This document shows, in pieces, positions 12,081 to 23,531 of a DNA stretch of 64,000 nucleotides. Position numbers and translations under genes: made by a program. Every line of letters starts with the position of its first letter. Positions within the stretch are counted from its first letter, which is position 1. The notes beneath the pieces were generated by a model that was not told the origin of the DNA, did not search any database, and saw nothing but the letters and a program-made list of their open reading frames with translations. Source of the stretch: Acanthococcus lagerstroemiae (taxonomy: Eukaryota > Arthropoda > Insecta > Hemiptera > Eriococcidae); assembly GCA_031841125.1 (NCBI GenBank), contig CM063107.1, positions 48,249,497-48,313,496 on the forward strand, given 5' to 3'.

Positions 12081-12700
12081 GATGTACCGCAGCTAGTCAG
12101 AATCTGTGTTCTTCGTTCCTCAGTTGTTAATTGAGTTGTCTTCCGAACTTCGAGAGAGTGACACTGACATACGCGTAATGGCATTCGTTTAGGTCGGAGT
12201 ACTTATTTATTGTACCTATACAATAATATATTCTTTGAGACACATGCCATGAACCTTCCTCTCTGGAAATTAATCAAGTCCAGATTAATTTGTGGTGGCT
12301 GGTGTAATTAAATTGCCGCACTTATTTCGAACCAGTAGCACCTATGAGTTCGGAACGATGCTATACCAATGTTAGGTAGAAGGATGTTATATTTCTAGGT
12401 TCTGAACTCGATGCACTCTCTTCGAGTTGCTCGAAAACGATCTCTATCTCGTACTGTAGATTTACCAAGTAGAGAAGTTAACTTCTGCTGTGACAGGGAC
12501 TCCAGTTTTACCATGTTCTATTTGGTAAAAGTGGCCTTATTGGTGTCAGTGAGTTTTAACTGGTTGTATCTATTATTGTTCTTGTAATTATCAAAAATCT
12601 TTCTGTGAGTAGAAAAATGGAAAAAACAGCTTATAATGTAGGTGTTATCGAGTGTGAAATGCGCAAAGATGTTTAGGATTGAACTCATTGAGTCATTGTG
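12080..12700. other. Unique sequence island, candidate conserved non-coding DNA
   Basis: Balanced-composition sequence without copies elsewhere in the window. It contains TTAATCAAGTCCAGATTAATT (12270-12291), an imperfect pair of homeodomain-type cores, and scattered CG. No ORF is supported. Confidence 0.3.
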
Positions 12701-14180
12701 AATGTGGTTGCATTTCTAGTGATCTCAAGAGCAGACTGAGCTGACGTGAAAACTGTAAGCGAAGGTCATTACATTTTTATAACTTTTCATCGAAAAGTGT
12801 ACAAAAGGTTTTATTTAGAGAAAGGTCCTAATAACTGATATGAGAGAAAAAGTGTGAAAATTAGGTTCTGTGTCAATATGTTCACATATGTACGAAACGA
12901 GTGACGTAGCGAAACGGGGGAAGGGATCAGTCGGCAGAATAAGATTTTTGCTTAGATGAAAAATTTGTGTTTCATCATCGATCCGACATTTTTTAGTTAG
13001 CTTCCTGTTCGATTTCTGCCTTGTAATCGGTATTTTCAACATCAGTCAACAAAATATGAAAATCATTGAAGCTGTTTTTAAATTGCATACTAGTTTTTGC
13101 CGAGTCAGCATTTTCAATCTACTTTTACTCCCTCCCCCTCCTTTGGAAAGAAATTGAATTTAGAAGCCTTAGGGGGGATTAGATGGTGAAAAAAGTACGA
13201 TACTTGAAATGAACAACCAAAGGAACTGTTTCGACAATTGGTCCAATTTTTCTAGATTAATCCCAAAGAACCTCAGTTTTGACTCACTTTGCATAATCGG
13301 TACGATGAAATGCGCGAAGGTATTTGACAGTCCTCCTCTCCCCCTCCCCAAACGCACACCGACATGGTCCCCGACGCCGTAAGTTATATAAATTTTAGAA
13401 TACGTTTTTCTCGAAATCAGTATTGTGTATTTCGGGTCGTTTTACCCTTTGCCGTTCAATTTTGAATACGAAAGAAAACGCAATCATCAACTTCGATGAA
13501 TTTTGATTTTAATTATACTTCGGGAACTCATAATGCTTGAACTATTGAAGCTGAAACAATGAACCTTGGTAATTCTAAGAAGAAGTGATCACGTCTCTTT
13601 CGTTTCAAAACTGCATCAAAATGGAACCGTTCAAAACTATTTTTATTTTGTATTTTCTCGCTTTGGGAACATCTGGACTTTTATTCTTGAGATAATCATT
13701 CATCTAGAGGATTCTCTTGACTAGTGGCTCTATCTATTCACAAATATGCTCACAGTCTTAAATTTAAGTAACAGATTTCTGTTTCTGGTGGAGTCCCCAG
13801 TGTTGCCCGGCTTTTACCCTAGGGTTTCTCGGCGGGTGCCACAGGGAACCCCTCACATTAAACTATTACTTTGTCATTCTGAACAAACCGGACCTCTAGA
13901 GAACTTGCTCCCGTCCATGCAATGAGTGAAATAACATGATTATTAAAGACCATTAACTATTTACGAAGCCCACTTCTTAATACCATGTTTTGAAGACCTC
14001 TCACTCCTTACCTCTGGCCACTAGGACCTTAGTCGTGAGGTGTACTATCTATTATTGAAGTCTTAGAATTATTTAGAATTTTGTATGATGATTTATACCA
14101 GAGCCGTACATATATAAATCATGAGTTCGGTTTATGAATGTAGCCGATGTGATTAGCAATGAATTGAGTCAATTTGAACT
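12700..14180. other. No supported feature
   Basis: AT-rich intergenic or intronic DNA with small C/T-rich patches near 13130-13145 and 13335-13350. No repeats with clear ends. Confidence 0.4.
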
Positions 14181-14185
14181 TAGTA

Positions 14186-14646
14186 CAGTAGCCTTCCGAT
14201 TATCCGCCTTTCGGATTATCCGCCCTGAATTTGGCTGTCCGCCCTCGCCGCATTAACCGCCTTGACCAGGGCGGATAAATCCCATTTTCCAAAAAACAAA
14301 TCAGTAAAATCAGAATTTTGCAGCAGTAAAACGAGTAAATAGTAAGAAGGTTCGTCAAAGTCTCATCACAGATTTTCTTTCCAAAACGATCTACTGTATG
14401 ATATGTTTTACTCGTATTACACCCTTTACTATACTACGAATAAAATTCGACTCGTTGAATACATTTCCTGTCAATTAATTGAAATAATATAAATATTGGA
14501 ATTAAAATTTCATGAATAAGGGTCACAATTATTAAATAAATTCATTATCATTTAATCTTAAATTTAATTTTAATAAAATCTGCCCTACTTCGGATTATCC
14601 GCCCTGTCTTTCGCCCCAATTAGGGCGGATAATCGGAAGGCTACTG
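14186..14646. mobile_element. pogo/Tigger-like MITE with TA target duplication, 461 bp
   Basis: The ends are inverted: CAGTAGCCTTCCGATTATCC at the left, its complement GGATAATCGGAAGGCTACTG at the right, with a flanking TA on each side (14184-14185 and 14647-14648). The 'CAGTAG...CGATTATCCG' terminus with TA duplication is typical of pogo/Tigger elements in the Tc1/mariner superfamily. Subterminal ATTATCCGCC motifs repeat inside both ends (left 14208-14222, right about 14590-14605). The interior is AT-rich with no ORF. A degraded relative lies at 24211-24322 plus 25640-25716. Confidence 0.85.
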
Positions 14647-15110
14647 TAGTACGACCGCAGTGTTGAGAGCGAGACATGCTAGAACTTGCTCTATAATGAA
14701 GAAAATCGGACTTCAAATACCAAGCCTGAACTGAAAATCAGTTGATTAGTTTTTTGGGTACAACTGTGGTACTCTGAATCGAAAGGAGATTGTTAATGCT
14801 CTTAATCACGTAAGCTAACGAAAGTAATTTCGTTTTCTTTTCTGGCTCAAGGGACGGTAGGAGGATACATTCTTTAATCTTCCTGCTAAAGGTAGACACT
14901 ACCTAGCTGTGTAAGTTCACAAAACATCGTCAAAGGACTATCTATCCCCATTCTCGGAACAATCGCAGGAATCCACCTGAACGAAGGAAATGAGGTAATA
15001 AGTCGCTTAATGAAATCTGACTCGACTCAAAAATAGCTGGATCATTTGTGTTTCTGAGTCCAAGGTTACTTGTACCTCAGTTTACAAGCCGTTTCTATAA
15101 AAATTGCAGC

Positions 15111-15168
15111 CTAATAATTGATCTTGTTTTAATGAATTGCGGTTTTTATTTTGTTTCAGGTGAGTTAT
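15111..15168 (+). promoter_or_regulatory. Possible recursive splice site: 3' splice site abutting 5' splice site
   Basis: A pyrimidine-rich run ending TTTTGTTTCAG (to 15159) is followed directly by GTGAGT (15160-15165), with a CTAAT branch-point-like motif at 15111-15115. A 3' splice site fused to a 5' splice site is the ratchet-point layout known from very long insect introns. It would apply only if this window is an intron transcribed on the plus strand. The nine-base core is expected by chance about once per 260 kb per strand, so it is suggestive only. Confidence 0.3.
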
Positions 15169-15169
15169 T

Positions 15170-16530
15170 CGTGCCCTCGTTGGATGATAGATAGTTGAAT
15201 ATCTTGCCCGCGGATTTCGTGAATAAAATATTTCAAATGCAGTACAGTGAGTACGTTTGACAACCCCTTAAAGTGTCGAGAATAGTTCACGATACCGGTT
15301 ATTCGAGAAAGGTTTCATTTGCCTCCCGAGATGATTGCATTCGCCTGCGACTCAACTACATGAAGCAGAAATCCGAACTCCATTTCCACAACTGTTGATA
15401 AAAAATCAATATCCCCATTTTACTCCATCATCTGACCGAAAACTCAGTAAAACTGAATACATTTCGCTTTTCGTTGGGTTTCCACCCCTTCAAAATATTT
15501 TACAATTAAAAAATACTCGAGTTCGTATCGTTATTATGTATAAATAAGGAAACTTTATTTCGGTTCGTATAATGATTCGCAACATCGCCCAGAGGAGAAG
15601 GGAACGGTTTTTCATTTCCGTAACATCTCCTGCGGAAAAAACTCATCATCGTGAAAGAAAGCTGGAACGTGGAATGCTTTTTTAGAAATTTTCGGGGGAG
15701 AAATGAATAAAGAACGCCGAGAGTTGTCTGAGAAATGAAAGCCTAAAATATGCAAGTTTTTTTATAATTCAGAACGTATTTATAGTTGCCGTGTTCGGGC
15801 ATAGTGGTAGAATTTTTGACGAGACGTGGGATGGTCCTTTGTACTAATGTTCAATTAAGATTGTCTGAAACGGGTACCGAAAAATAGAGCAGAATGCGTG
15901 GGAACCTAACAATAATCCTACGCGCCTGTGTCCTAGTCCAAGACAGAAGCTCAGTTAAGAGCCAAGATCGCTCCACGATTTCCTAAATCCTGTATCTGGT
16001 AGACGAGTACCTATGTCTGTCTCTAGGTATGAGTCTGGCTAAATCTAATGGTAACAAATCTGTTTCTGCAATTTTTTGGGATATTAGTTGGCATCTCTTT
16101 GGATAAAGAAGCGACAGAAAAACAGGCTTACTCTTTGTGTCGGAGAAAAATGAAATCACGAACCCTGATCGGAGATTCAGGAGCAAAGATTTCTCCAGCT
16201 CTCTGTATCCTCTGTTCAATGTCTGTATTTCGGTACTAGATAGAGACTTAGAGCCAGAAAACCAAGATCCAGGATGCGAGAAATTAGATCTCTGACTCTC
16301 TTAATCATGTATACTTCTGTGTGTCTGCTTATCTGTTTTGGTTTTCTTTAACTGTCTATTCTTGAATTCATTTGGCATAGTGTGATCCTGTGCCTGTTTT
16401 CTGCTTTGTATGTCTGTTTATTTTTAGTCTCCTTCAGCCGCAGACAGGTTGGTGAACAGTCAGTCTGAAAATTAGTCGGATGAAAAGACAGGCTGTCAGC
16501 TAACTGTAGGCACGCAATGTGCAGGTAGAT
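15170..16530. other. No supported feature
   Basis: Mixed AT-rich DNA. The first 150 bases continue the more unique, CG-containing texture next to the splice-like motif. Frames at 15335-15547 and 15983-16239 show no known domain. Confidence 0.35.
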
Positions 16531-17849
16531 AAACAACTAAGTACGAATATAACAAAACGTACCGCAACTGAATGATAAAAAAGGAAACCAAAGACCATAA
16601 AAACTGCACAAATGAACGAAATTGAGTGGGGGAACTGAACAGAATGAACAAACAGAAAAACAGCATGCGTAATTAAGATGGAACGCATAAACTAAATGGA
16701 ATGAAACTGAATGAAAGATCCTGCAAACAAAACAAACAAGAAAAACGACCAAATAGAATGAACTAGAAATATCAGTAAAACAAAATGAAACTAAATAAAA
16801 TTGCAGGATTAAGGAAATTGAATGAACAAACAAACAAGTGGGTCAAACAAAAGAACTAATAAATAAGTGAAAAACAAATAAACACTATAAAAAATGATCA
16901 AAATGAGAATACGCAACTGAAACAGAACCAATAAACAAAGTTAAAGAAAACAAAGCAAATTGCACAAATGAAATAGACAATGTGAACTAAGTAAAAATAA
17001 ACTGATTAAGTCATCGTGCAGACTAAATAATTCAAAATTTAAACAAACAAAACGGTCCACAAAACAAAAATTGAACTAACAAATAGACCAAAACAAATGT
17101 TCAGAATGAAAACCAAACAAAGTGAGAAAAGAAAGATGAAATAACAAAATTGAACAAATGAACAAAGTTAGTTGAAGGAATAAATAACAAACTAATACAC
17201 GAATAAACAAACAAACCTAGGTACTGAAACAAGTGAACAAAATGGAATGCGCAAACGAAGTAGAATGCACTAATAATGCAAAATGAGCAAACAAAATAAA
17301 ACCAACAAACAAAACTAAACAAATGATAATGAAAAAGCATAACTGAATAAATTGACCAGTCAACAAAATACTCTCAAACAAACTCACCTAATAAACTGGA
17401 ACCAAACAAAATCACTGTGAAGAATAAATGAAACAAACAAATGGACGAAAATGAATGAAGCAAATGAAGAAAAGAAAAAAAAGTAAAGTTGGACACAATG
17501 CCCTAATAGTACTAAACGAACAAACCAATAAACTGAAGCAAAAAAAAAATAATGAATGAATAAGAAGATAAGTTTACATATTAATGGACGAACGAACAAA
17601 CAAGCGAACGAAATAATCTGTTAGTTAATAGTCAAACAGACCAACAAGCAAAGAAACAGACCAAACCAATAGAACGAATGCGCTCAACAAACTGGACCTG
17701 GGCCAGACCAACCAACCAACTAATCTGTGAGTCAAACAAACAGATGGATGAACTGCCGACGGATCAAATAGATAAATACATAAGTAGACAGACAGATAAA
17801 TAAACAAATAAACTATCAATTGTACAAATTACTGAATGAAAAAACAATT

Positions 17850-18576
17850 GAAAGGGCGGTGATAGAAACGTGCTAACTCGAGTTAGCAAGTGCATAAGAC
17901 ATTGGTCGGAGATTGTTCTTTATAGTCTAAACTATCAGTGGTTGATATTTCAGAATAGGTGCATTTCGCGCCCGTAGAGAGCGCCACAAACTTGTCGACC
18001 TCACCCTTCAAGACCTGGGATCTATGTGTTTACAGTGCTGGTTTACTGATAAGCTTTTTTCAACGTGAGTACACATTTTTGAATCGGGGCCAATTTTGAA
18101 AAATTCTACTTTTTACACTTTAACGATACTAATAACTCATTTTGTCAACAAATGGTCGCTTGGTTCTGTCTCGCTTAACAGCGTCCATATTATTTTGTCA
18201 ACGAATCAAGAGTGGAAATTTTTGTACTCTTTCACGACTTATATGTTGAAATGTTGAATAAAGTTCTGCTTTATCACTTTTAATTATTAGTTTTTCCAGC
18301 TTTATAACGCAGTCTACGGACTTCATTTGGGAGAAAAAACACCGGCAAAGAAAACGTGCTAAGTCCTTTCCACTTTGCACGTTTGAACTGATTATAAATG
18401 TAGAATAGGAGAGTTCTAGAACAAAGTAAACACAGGATCTGGAAACTGAAAGATGTATTTTTCAGTGACAAAATTTTCAGGAAGTAGCTGGGAACATTTT
18501 CTATCAAAAACCTGTTTAATGAGGGTTTCTCAGATCACAGAATTGTGAGTTAGCACATTTCCATCACCGCCCTTTC
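17850..18576. mobile_element. 727-bp TIR element flanked by AATT
   Basis: The first 30 bases (GAAAGGGCGGTGAT..., to 17879) and the last 30 (18547-18576) are inverted copies with two mismatches. AATT stands immediately outside both ends (17846-17849, 18577-18580). The surrounding A-rich tract resumes on both sides, so the boundaries are clear. There is no recognisable transposase frame. The superfamily is uncertain: a 4-bp AATT duplication or an AATT-containing terminus both fit. Shares AATT plus GAA(A)GGG ends with the MITEs at 43951 and 59543. Confidence 0.82.
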
Positions 18577-18874
18577 AATTGAATGAAAGAAGAAAGAATC
18601 AAATGCACAAACAGTTGACCAAACAGACAAACAAATGAACAACTGAGTGAACCAAAGATGAAATTAATTAATGAACGATAACAATATTGAATAACATTGA
18701 ACAAAGAAGGATACTATGGAGCAAATGACTAACAAAGGAGTAACACAAAGAAATGAACGAGTAAGTACAATAATAAATAAAATAAAACCCACAAATTAAC
18801 TCTGGAATAGCTGAAAAAACTAAGTGTTCTAATAAAACTGAACAAAACAAAACAAAAGAACAAAACTGATGTGT

Positions 18875-18945
18875 ACAGTATTTTGCCTATCAGCATCCTT
18901 GAAGTAAAATGGCGGGGTCGATTTCAATTCTAACCTCTTTAAATC
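18875..18945 (+). repeat. Half copy of the GAAGGGTAA palindromic MITE
   Basis: GTGTACAGTATTTTGCCTAT, then CCTTGAAGTAAAATGGC, matches the right arms of the MITEs at 43951-44183 and 59543-59766, with divergence. The left arm is absent. Confidence 0.65.
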
Positions 18946-19273
18946 AGAACAAAGAGTGAACAGACAAATCACTACAAAGAACAAGTAAGCAAACAAATAA
19001 ACAAGTCTGTGAGCAATTAAACGGGCAGTGAAAATATCAGGCGATCAGTTAGTTCAGTCAAATATGTAGATAGATAGGCCGACAAATAGGAAGCAAGGCG
19101 TGCTGTCTCAAACAGAAGGCCAATGCGTTAGAGACTTTATGCTTAATCTAGTCTGCAGTTTTTTGTTGTTTTTTTCGTTTTTGTTTTTTATATTTATTTT
19201 TGTTTAACGAGACACTTACTGCCTAGTGGCTATGTTTCCGACAGTGGGTACTGTTTACAAGGATTTATGTAAT

Positions 19274-19680
19274 TCAGTTTTTTTCAATTAGATATACTAA
19301 ATCCGCAATGTTGTCGAATTTGAGGCTGGGAGATAATGGTGGGCGTCGATGTTGCTGGTATTTAGGACAGTCATGTATCATATGGTGAACCGTGATGATA
19401 GTATTGCAGTCTGTGCATATAGGAGGAGGTTGATGTGGAAGCATGTGTTCATGGGTGATCCGAGTGTGTCCCAGTAGAGTTCTGTTGATCGCCGTTTCAA
19501 TTTCACGCAATTTGCTGAGATTGCCAATTGATTTGGTCCAGTCGTGGATGTCCGGTTTTATGTTACGAAGTTTGCCAGTAGAGTTTCCCCATTCTTGTAA
19601 CCAAGCAGTGGTTAATGAGAGGCGTGTCATGATGAGAAATTCGCCTCTGCAACTTCGAAGACTTTTCTTCATCACGCCAT
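19274..19680 (-). pseudogene. Non-LTR retrotransposon C-terminal end (post-RNase H, zinc-knuckle region)
   Basis: A minus frame of about 133 codons shows the C-terminal signature of Jockey/I-type LINE ORF2 proteins: LLGHTRITHEHML, then PPPICTDC, then VHHMIHDCPKY. The Cys-x2-Cys ... His-His ... Cys pattern is the zinc-knuckle motif found after the RNase H domain in these elements. 'LQEWGN' near the start corresponds to the usual K/LQxxWDN segment linking RNase H to the knuckle. The preceding RNase H part lies at 20575-21011 on the same strand, separated by an insertion. The reverse transcriptase and endonuclease are absent, so this is a 5'-truncated, interrupted copy. Plus-strand frames across it are shadows. 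Confidence 0.8.
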
Positions 19681-19689
19681 TTCGGCTGG

Positions 19690-20459
19690 TGTTACCTAGC
19701 CGTCTATTAGCCTATTTCCGTATTTTTCGATCCATCAAAGAATTATTCGAAATCAGACAATGTCGCAACCGTACAGAAAAACCGTCGGTAGCTCAGACCT
19801 TGAGACGTACCAGACGTATCAATCGACCTCTTTCCTCGATCCGATGACTCATACACACGCGCTTTATTCCTCAGCGACGACTTCGAAATTCCTAGAATCC
19901 GCGACCGTACGAGCTACAAGCGTACAACAAAGCATAGACCCCGATCGCACCTCCTGCCATCGGTCATAGCGTCAATTAGATCGAAGGCTTTCACCGACCA
20001 ATCGACAAGCTCTCAAGTACGTCATCGAGTCCGTGCGATAGCCTCACTCACACTCCGATCACCCGAAACCATCCAAAGTCTGAATTTTCACACGGCCGCA
20101 CGCGGCTCTGACGTTTCAAAAACACCTCCGTTGGGAGAATCCCCATTCCACCGATGGGCCGAACCTGAAATAGAGCTTCGGCTTTATAAACTCAAATCAA
20201 TACAAGGGCCGAATCGTCGGTCTTGATTCAATCATGCTCTCTCCAAAAGCTAGGTGGAGACTTTGTCACGTCTCTCGCAACTCGATCTGGAACTTAGAGA
20301 ACCAACCTATAACGTACCTTATGTCGTGTCGTACGCTCTTCGAAGCCTTTTGCTATTTGTAGTATCAATAACCTAACGTAAAAAGTAAAGTACTGAACTG
20401 TACCGTTTGCTAAATAAAACTTGTACATTTTTAACTCGACTTGGCTAGCTCATTTATCA
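19690..20459 (+). mobile_element. Candidate solo LTR or LTR-element fragment inside the LINE
   Basis: The sequence between the two LINE pieces has no LINE homology. It starts TGTTACCTAG and ends near CATTTATCA (TG...CA), and has AATAAA near its 3' end (20412-20417) followed by a T-rich run. It is more CG-rich than its surroundings. These are LTR-like traits, but no clear target duplication or primer-binding site could be fixed, so LTR identity is tentative. That an insertion separates the LINE halves is much better supported. Confidence 0.4.
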
Positions 20460-20574
20460 GGCTGAGGACCGTTGACTTGGGGCTTGCTAACCGACAGCCC
20501 AGGGCCCACGTTGTGGAGCCCCTTGATTTCACGTCGATCCATTACGACAACCGACAGGAGCCCAAGAGGCCCAG

Positions 20575-21011
20575 CGACCTCACGACAAGGCGAGTGTGAG
20601 TTTTTATGTCTAGAGGATTGAGTAGAGGCAGGTATTGGGTTGCAGATCTTTTGGATGCTCTGTCGACCATGTCGTGGGCCGTGAAGCTGCAGTGTCCTGG
20701 AATCTATACAAACGTAATTTCCTTGGTTTGTCTGAGGTGATGGATTGTTGTGAGGACTAGAGGACTTGTGTTGTGATGGCATCTGGTTCCATGGATTCGT
20801 AGTCTTGAAGTTTGCGAAGCACGACTTGAGAGTCAGTGAACACGATGAATTTCGAGTGGGTTTCGGTTGGTAGATGGAGGAAGCATTGGTCATATTTGGG
20901 TTGCCATTCAAAAAATTTGACGATTGCTTCCTTAGGGAAGGGGAAGTGAGCTAGGGATCTGCCTCTGTTCCTAGATGTAATGAAACCTATCCAATCGACG
21001 AACTTCAGCAT
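20575..21011 (-). pseudogene. Non-LTR retrotransposon RNase H domain fragment
   Basis: Reading the minus strand from 21011 downward, the frame contains FIVFTDSQVVLRKLQDY, the 'TDSxxxLxxL' block of the LINE RNase H fold (second catalytic Asp). About 100 codons later, in another frame, VDRASK matches the usual 'N-x-x-A-D-x-A-A-K' block that carries the last catalytic residue. A frame change separates these blocks and stops occur, so the copy is dead. The 3' continuation is at 19274-19680 beyond the insertion. The clade is probably Jockey or I type, because RNase H plus a terminal zinc knuckle is present. Confidence 0.72.
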
Positions 21012-21019
21012 GCTAATGG

Positions 21020-21600
21020 GCCGTTGAAAAATCGCGCGTGTGAATCATGAGTCTTGAAGCGTACTGAAGGGTCTTTTCTGGCGATTGGCGGGACATGAAT
21101 TTTTACGCGAACAACATGTTAAATTTTTTGATCGCAGACATCTGCAGACGAAAAGTAAAGGAAACAGTCATCCTGGTTCCCCAACTATAAATTAATTTCT
21201 GAGTTTTCGGGGCGAAGAGCTAGCAAATGAACAAAATTCTCGTTTAATTTTTCTAACTGATGGAATTATCGAGGGAACGTACTCCTTATGTACATTTCTG
21301 TTGGGAAATTTACCGAATAATTAAATGAGCGCGGGATCTACGGAGTAGGCCATGAGTAGGCTATGGGCATCTTTAGCGCGCCCTGATTCAACTTCGGATT
21401 TATGTGCCTGTAATGTTTATCATTTTTGGTAAGTCTCCAGTTATCGATATCGAGTTGAACCTGTGATCGGAATATTGCATTCTGATTGTGGGAGATGAAA
21501 GCATAATATAAAGAAGTAGAGAGAGAGAGAGAGAGAGAGAGAGCGACAGAGAGAGTGAGCGAGAGAAATAAAAGCCGGGGTGTGGTTAATCGGCGTTGAT
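21020..21600. repeat. Non-coding stretch with (GA)n microsatellite
   Basis: A GA run spans about 21518-21553 with interruptions. Another GA-rich patch follows near 21885-21935. Otherwise there is no gene signal. Confidence 0.6.
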
Positions 21601-23460
21601 CTACCCACGATGCAGTATACTTCATATATAGGCGTAAACTCTTTTAAATGTCCGATTCGATGAATTACATTTATTCAGCTTTTCGCTTCAATTTTTTCTC
21701 CAGCATCTTGTACCACCGCGCGTGTATTTTCTTTGGCGCAATTTCATCGATATATTACTCGTCTCGTTCGCGGCGATCGAGAAGGACGCGATATTATTTA
21801 TTTTATCGATAGGTTATTCCACCGGCTTGATGCGTTTTTATTAGACGTAGGTGCTGGAAATGGTTGATTACGTGCGGATAAGAAAGAGCGATAGAGAGAA
21901 AGCGAGAGAGATGGAGAGATAGAGAGAGCGCGAAGAAGAAAGAAAAACGCGCGGTATTATTTACCCGCTTGCGTTGGCTTGCATTGTCCCTCGTTCACCC
22001 GGTTGGTTTATTAAAAGTTGCTAATAAATTACGTGTATACCAATTTTGATTTGAAAAAAAAAATAAAAAATCGAATACCTGTTGGGAATGTGGGAAGTGA
22101 GAGACAAAAGAGATAATTTAGTGACGGAGTGCACGTGAAACAGGAAGATATATATCTAAATTGCTCGTGTAAATTTATGTAACGGGAGGGTGGGGGCGCC
22201 ATTACTCTGTCCAGGGCTGTGACCTGAAACATACTTTCTATGCGTGAGGAAAGTCGAGGAGTTGAACGGGTCTATTCACCAGCCTCTACGATTTCTCCGC
22301 GTAAGGTTTTTGTCGAATCCTGTAATGAAATTACAACTTGATTTTTCGTTCGTAGGTTATGGCCGACTAACGTTGAATAATCGGCTCGTTCGAGAATCTC
22401 CCTAATTTCAGTAGTCGAATTTGGAAAATTCGAACTTCTGGTCGCCACAGTTTGAAAGAAAACGAGGTAACTTCGTTTGTCTGAAAAAAGTGAAGATGGG
22501 TCGAACCTTTTCAAGCCGTTCGTTAATTGAGGTGGCGGTTTCATTTTCAGTTCCCATTTCAACCTGCTGTTCGATGTCCTCTCTCCTTCTCTAAACTTCT
22601 TGACCGCCTGATTTCGCGCGGATTTTATTAGTCTTGTCTACTTTTCGGATGTACATGGATACGAGGTTGACAATTGCCAGCGTCTGGGCCGCTCTTTTCG
22701 AGGTTACATTACAAAGTTACTCGTCCGTGTAACTTTATAGCAGACCAACAGAAGAACGTGTAATTTAATTTATCATCGATTTTTTTCCCGTTTTATTTTT
22801 CAGTTTTGGCATTTTCGATGGCAGCAAAACTACTGCGTATAGTTTGGAATTATGATTTATGTAGCAATTAATTCTAATTTACGAAGTTTAAGAAGCACTA
22901 AATTAGATACACTATCTAATGTTCTGTGTTTCTGTCGCACATACGTGTGTATAATACATACGTAGCATTCCTGCGTAGCGTCGTGCTCGTAATTCCCTCC
23001 GTTTGGCCGTATCAAAGCTTTTACAAGACCGGCTGCTAAATTGTCACCGGTGTGTGTTTATACGTACCCCTCACCCCTCCGGTCAGCGCCTCAATGCGTT
23101 TCATCTCGTCGGTGCCTTATCAAACAATTAAAAACGGTTAACAAGTGCAGTTACAAACTCGTAAGTGCATTTTATGTACTCATGGCGAACTAATGGGTGC
23201 TGTTTGTTCTGAATCTGCCTCCCTTTCCTACTCCTCTTCCTGCTATTCCCTCGGCTACTCGTTCCAGCCTCGCATGGATAGCATAACATGAATGGTTAAC
23301 GTCTAAAAATTTGCCTATTAATAGGGTTTACTTGACAACATGTTTGCAGAACTTCATCCGGGAGCTGACCTCGTAAATACGGGGTAACATCGATTTTGCG
23401 AGGGGTTGTGGTGTTCACAGTTTTGTTTGAGGAGCGCATTTTCCAAGCGGCCTAAGTTAT
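21600..23460. other. Long unique CpG/TAAT-rich island, candidate conserved non-coding DNA
   Basis: About 1.8 kb with no visible copies elsewhere in the window. It contains frequent CG dinucleotides, GAGA-type runs near 21885-21935 and many TTATCGAT/ATTTATTTT and TAATT motifs (21740-22060, 22750-22960). No frame has a domain signature. GAGA tracts plus AT-rich cores are common in insect regulatory DNA; that reading is inference. Confidence 0.35.
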
Positions 23461-23531
23461 TTCTCAAAAATGATCTACATTTTCGTGTTTTTCCTTAGCT
23501 TATAACTTCAGAACAGCGAAGGATTTTTCAT

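Larger units (their letters stand above)
16540..19110 (+). repeat. Strand-asymmetric A-rich low-complexity tract (AAACAAAY/GAATGAAC)
   Basis: For more than 1.3 kb before 17850 and again after 18580, the plus strand is dominated by A with AACAAAC, AAACAAAT and GAATGAAC phrases and is poor in T and G. It reads as a decayed, interrupted micro/minisatellite. The many minus-strand frames rich in Phe, Val and Cys (16500-17819, 18668-18850) are by-products of this bias. The tract is interrupted by the TIR element at 17850-18576, whose insertion clearly came later. Confidence 0.7.

Noticed and set aside
16348..17819. Series of minus-strand frames rich in Phe/Val/Cys that look like membrane proteins
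   Set aside because: They arise from the A-rich, T/G-poor composition of the plus strand; there is no domain, codon pattern or shared frame.
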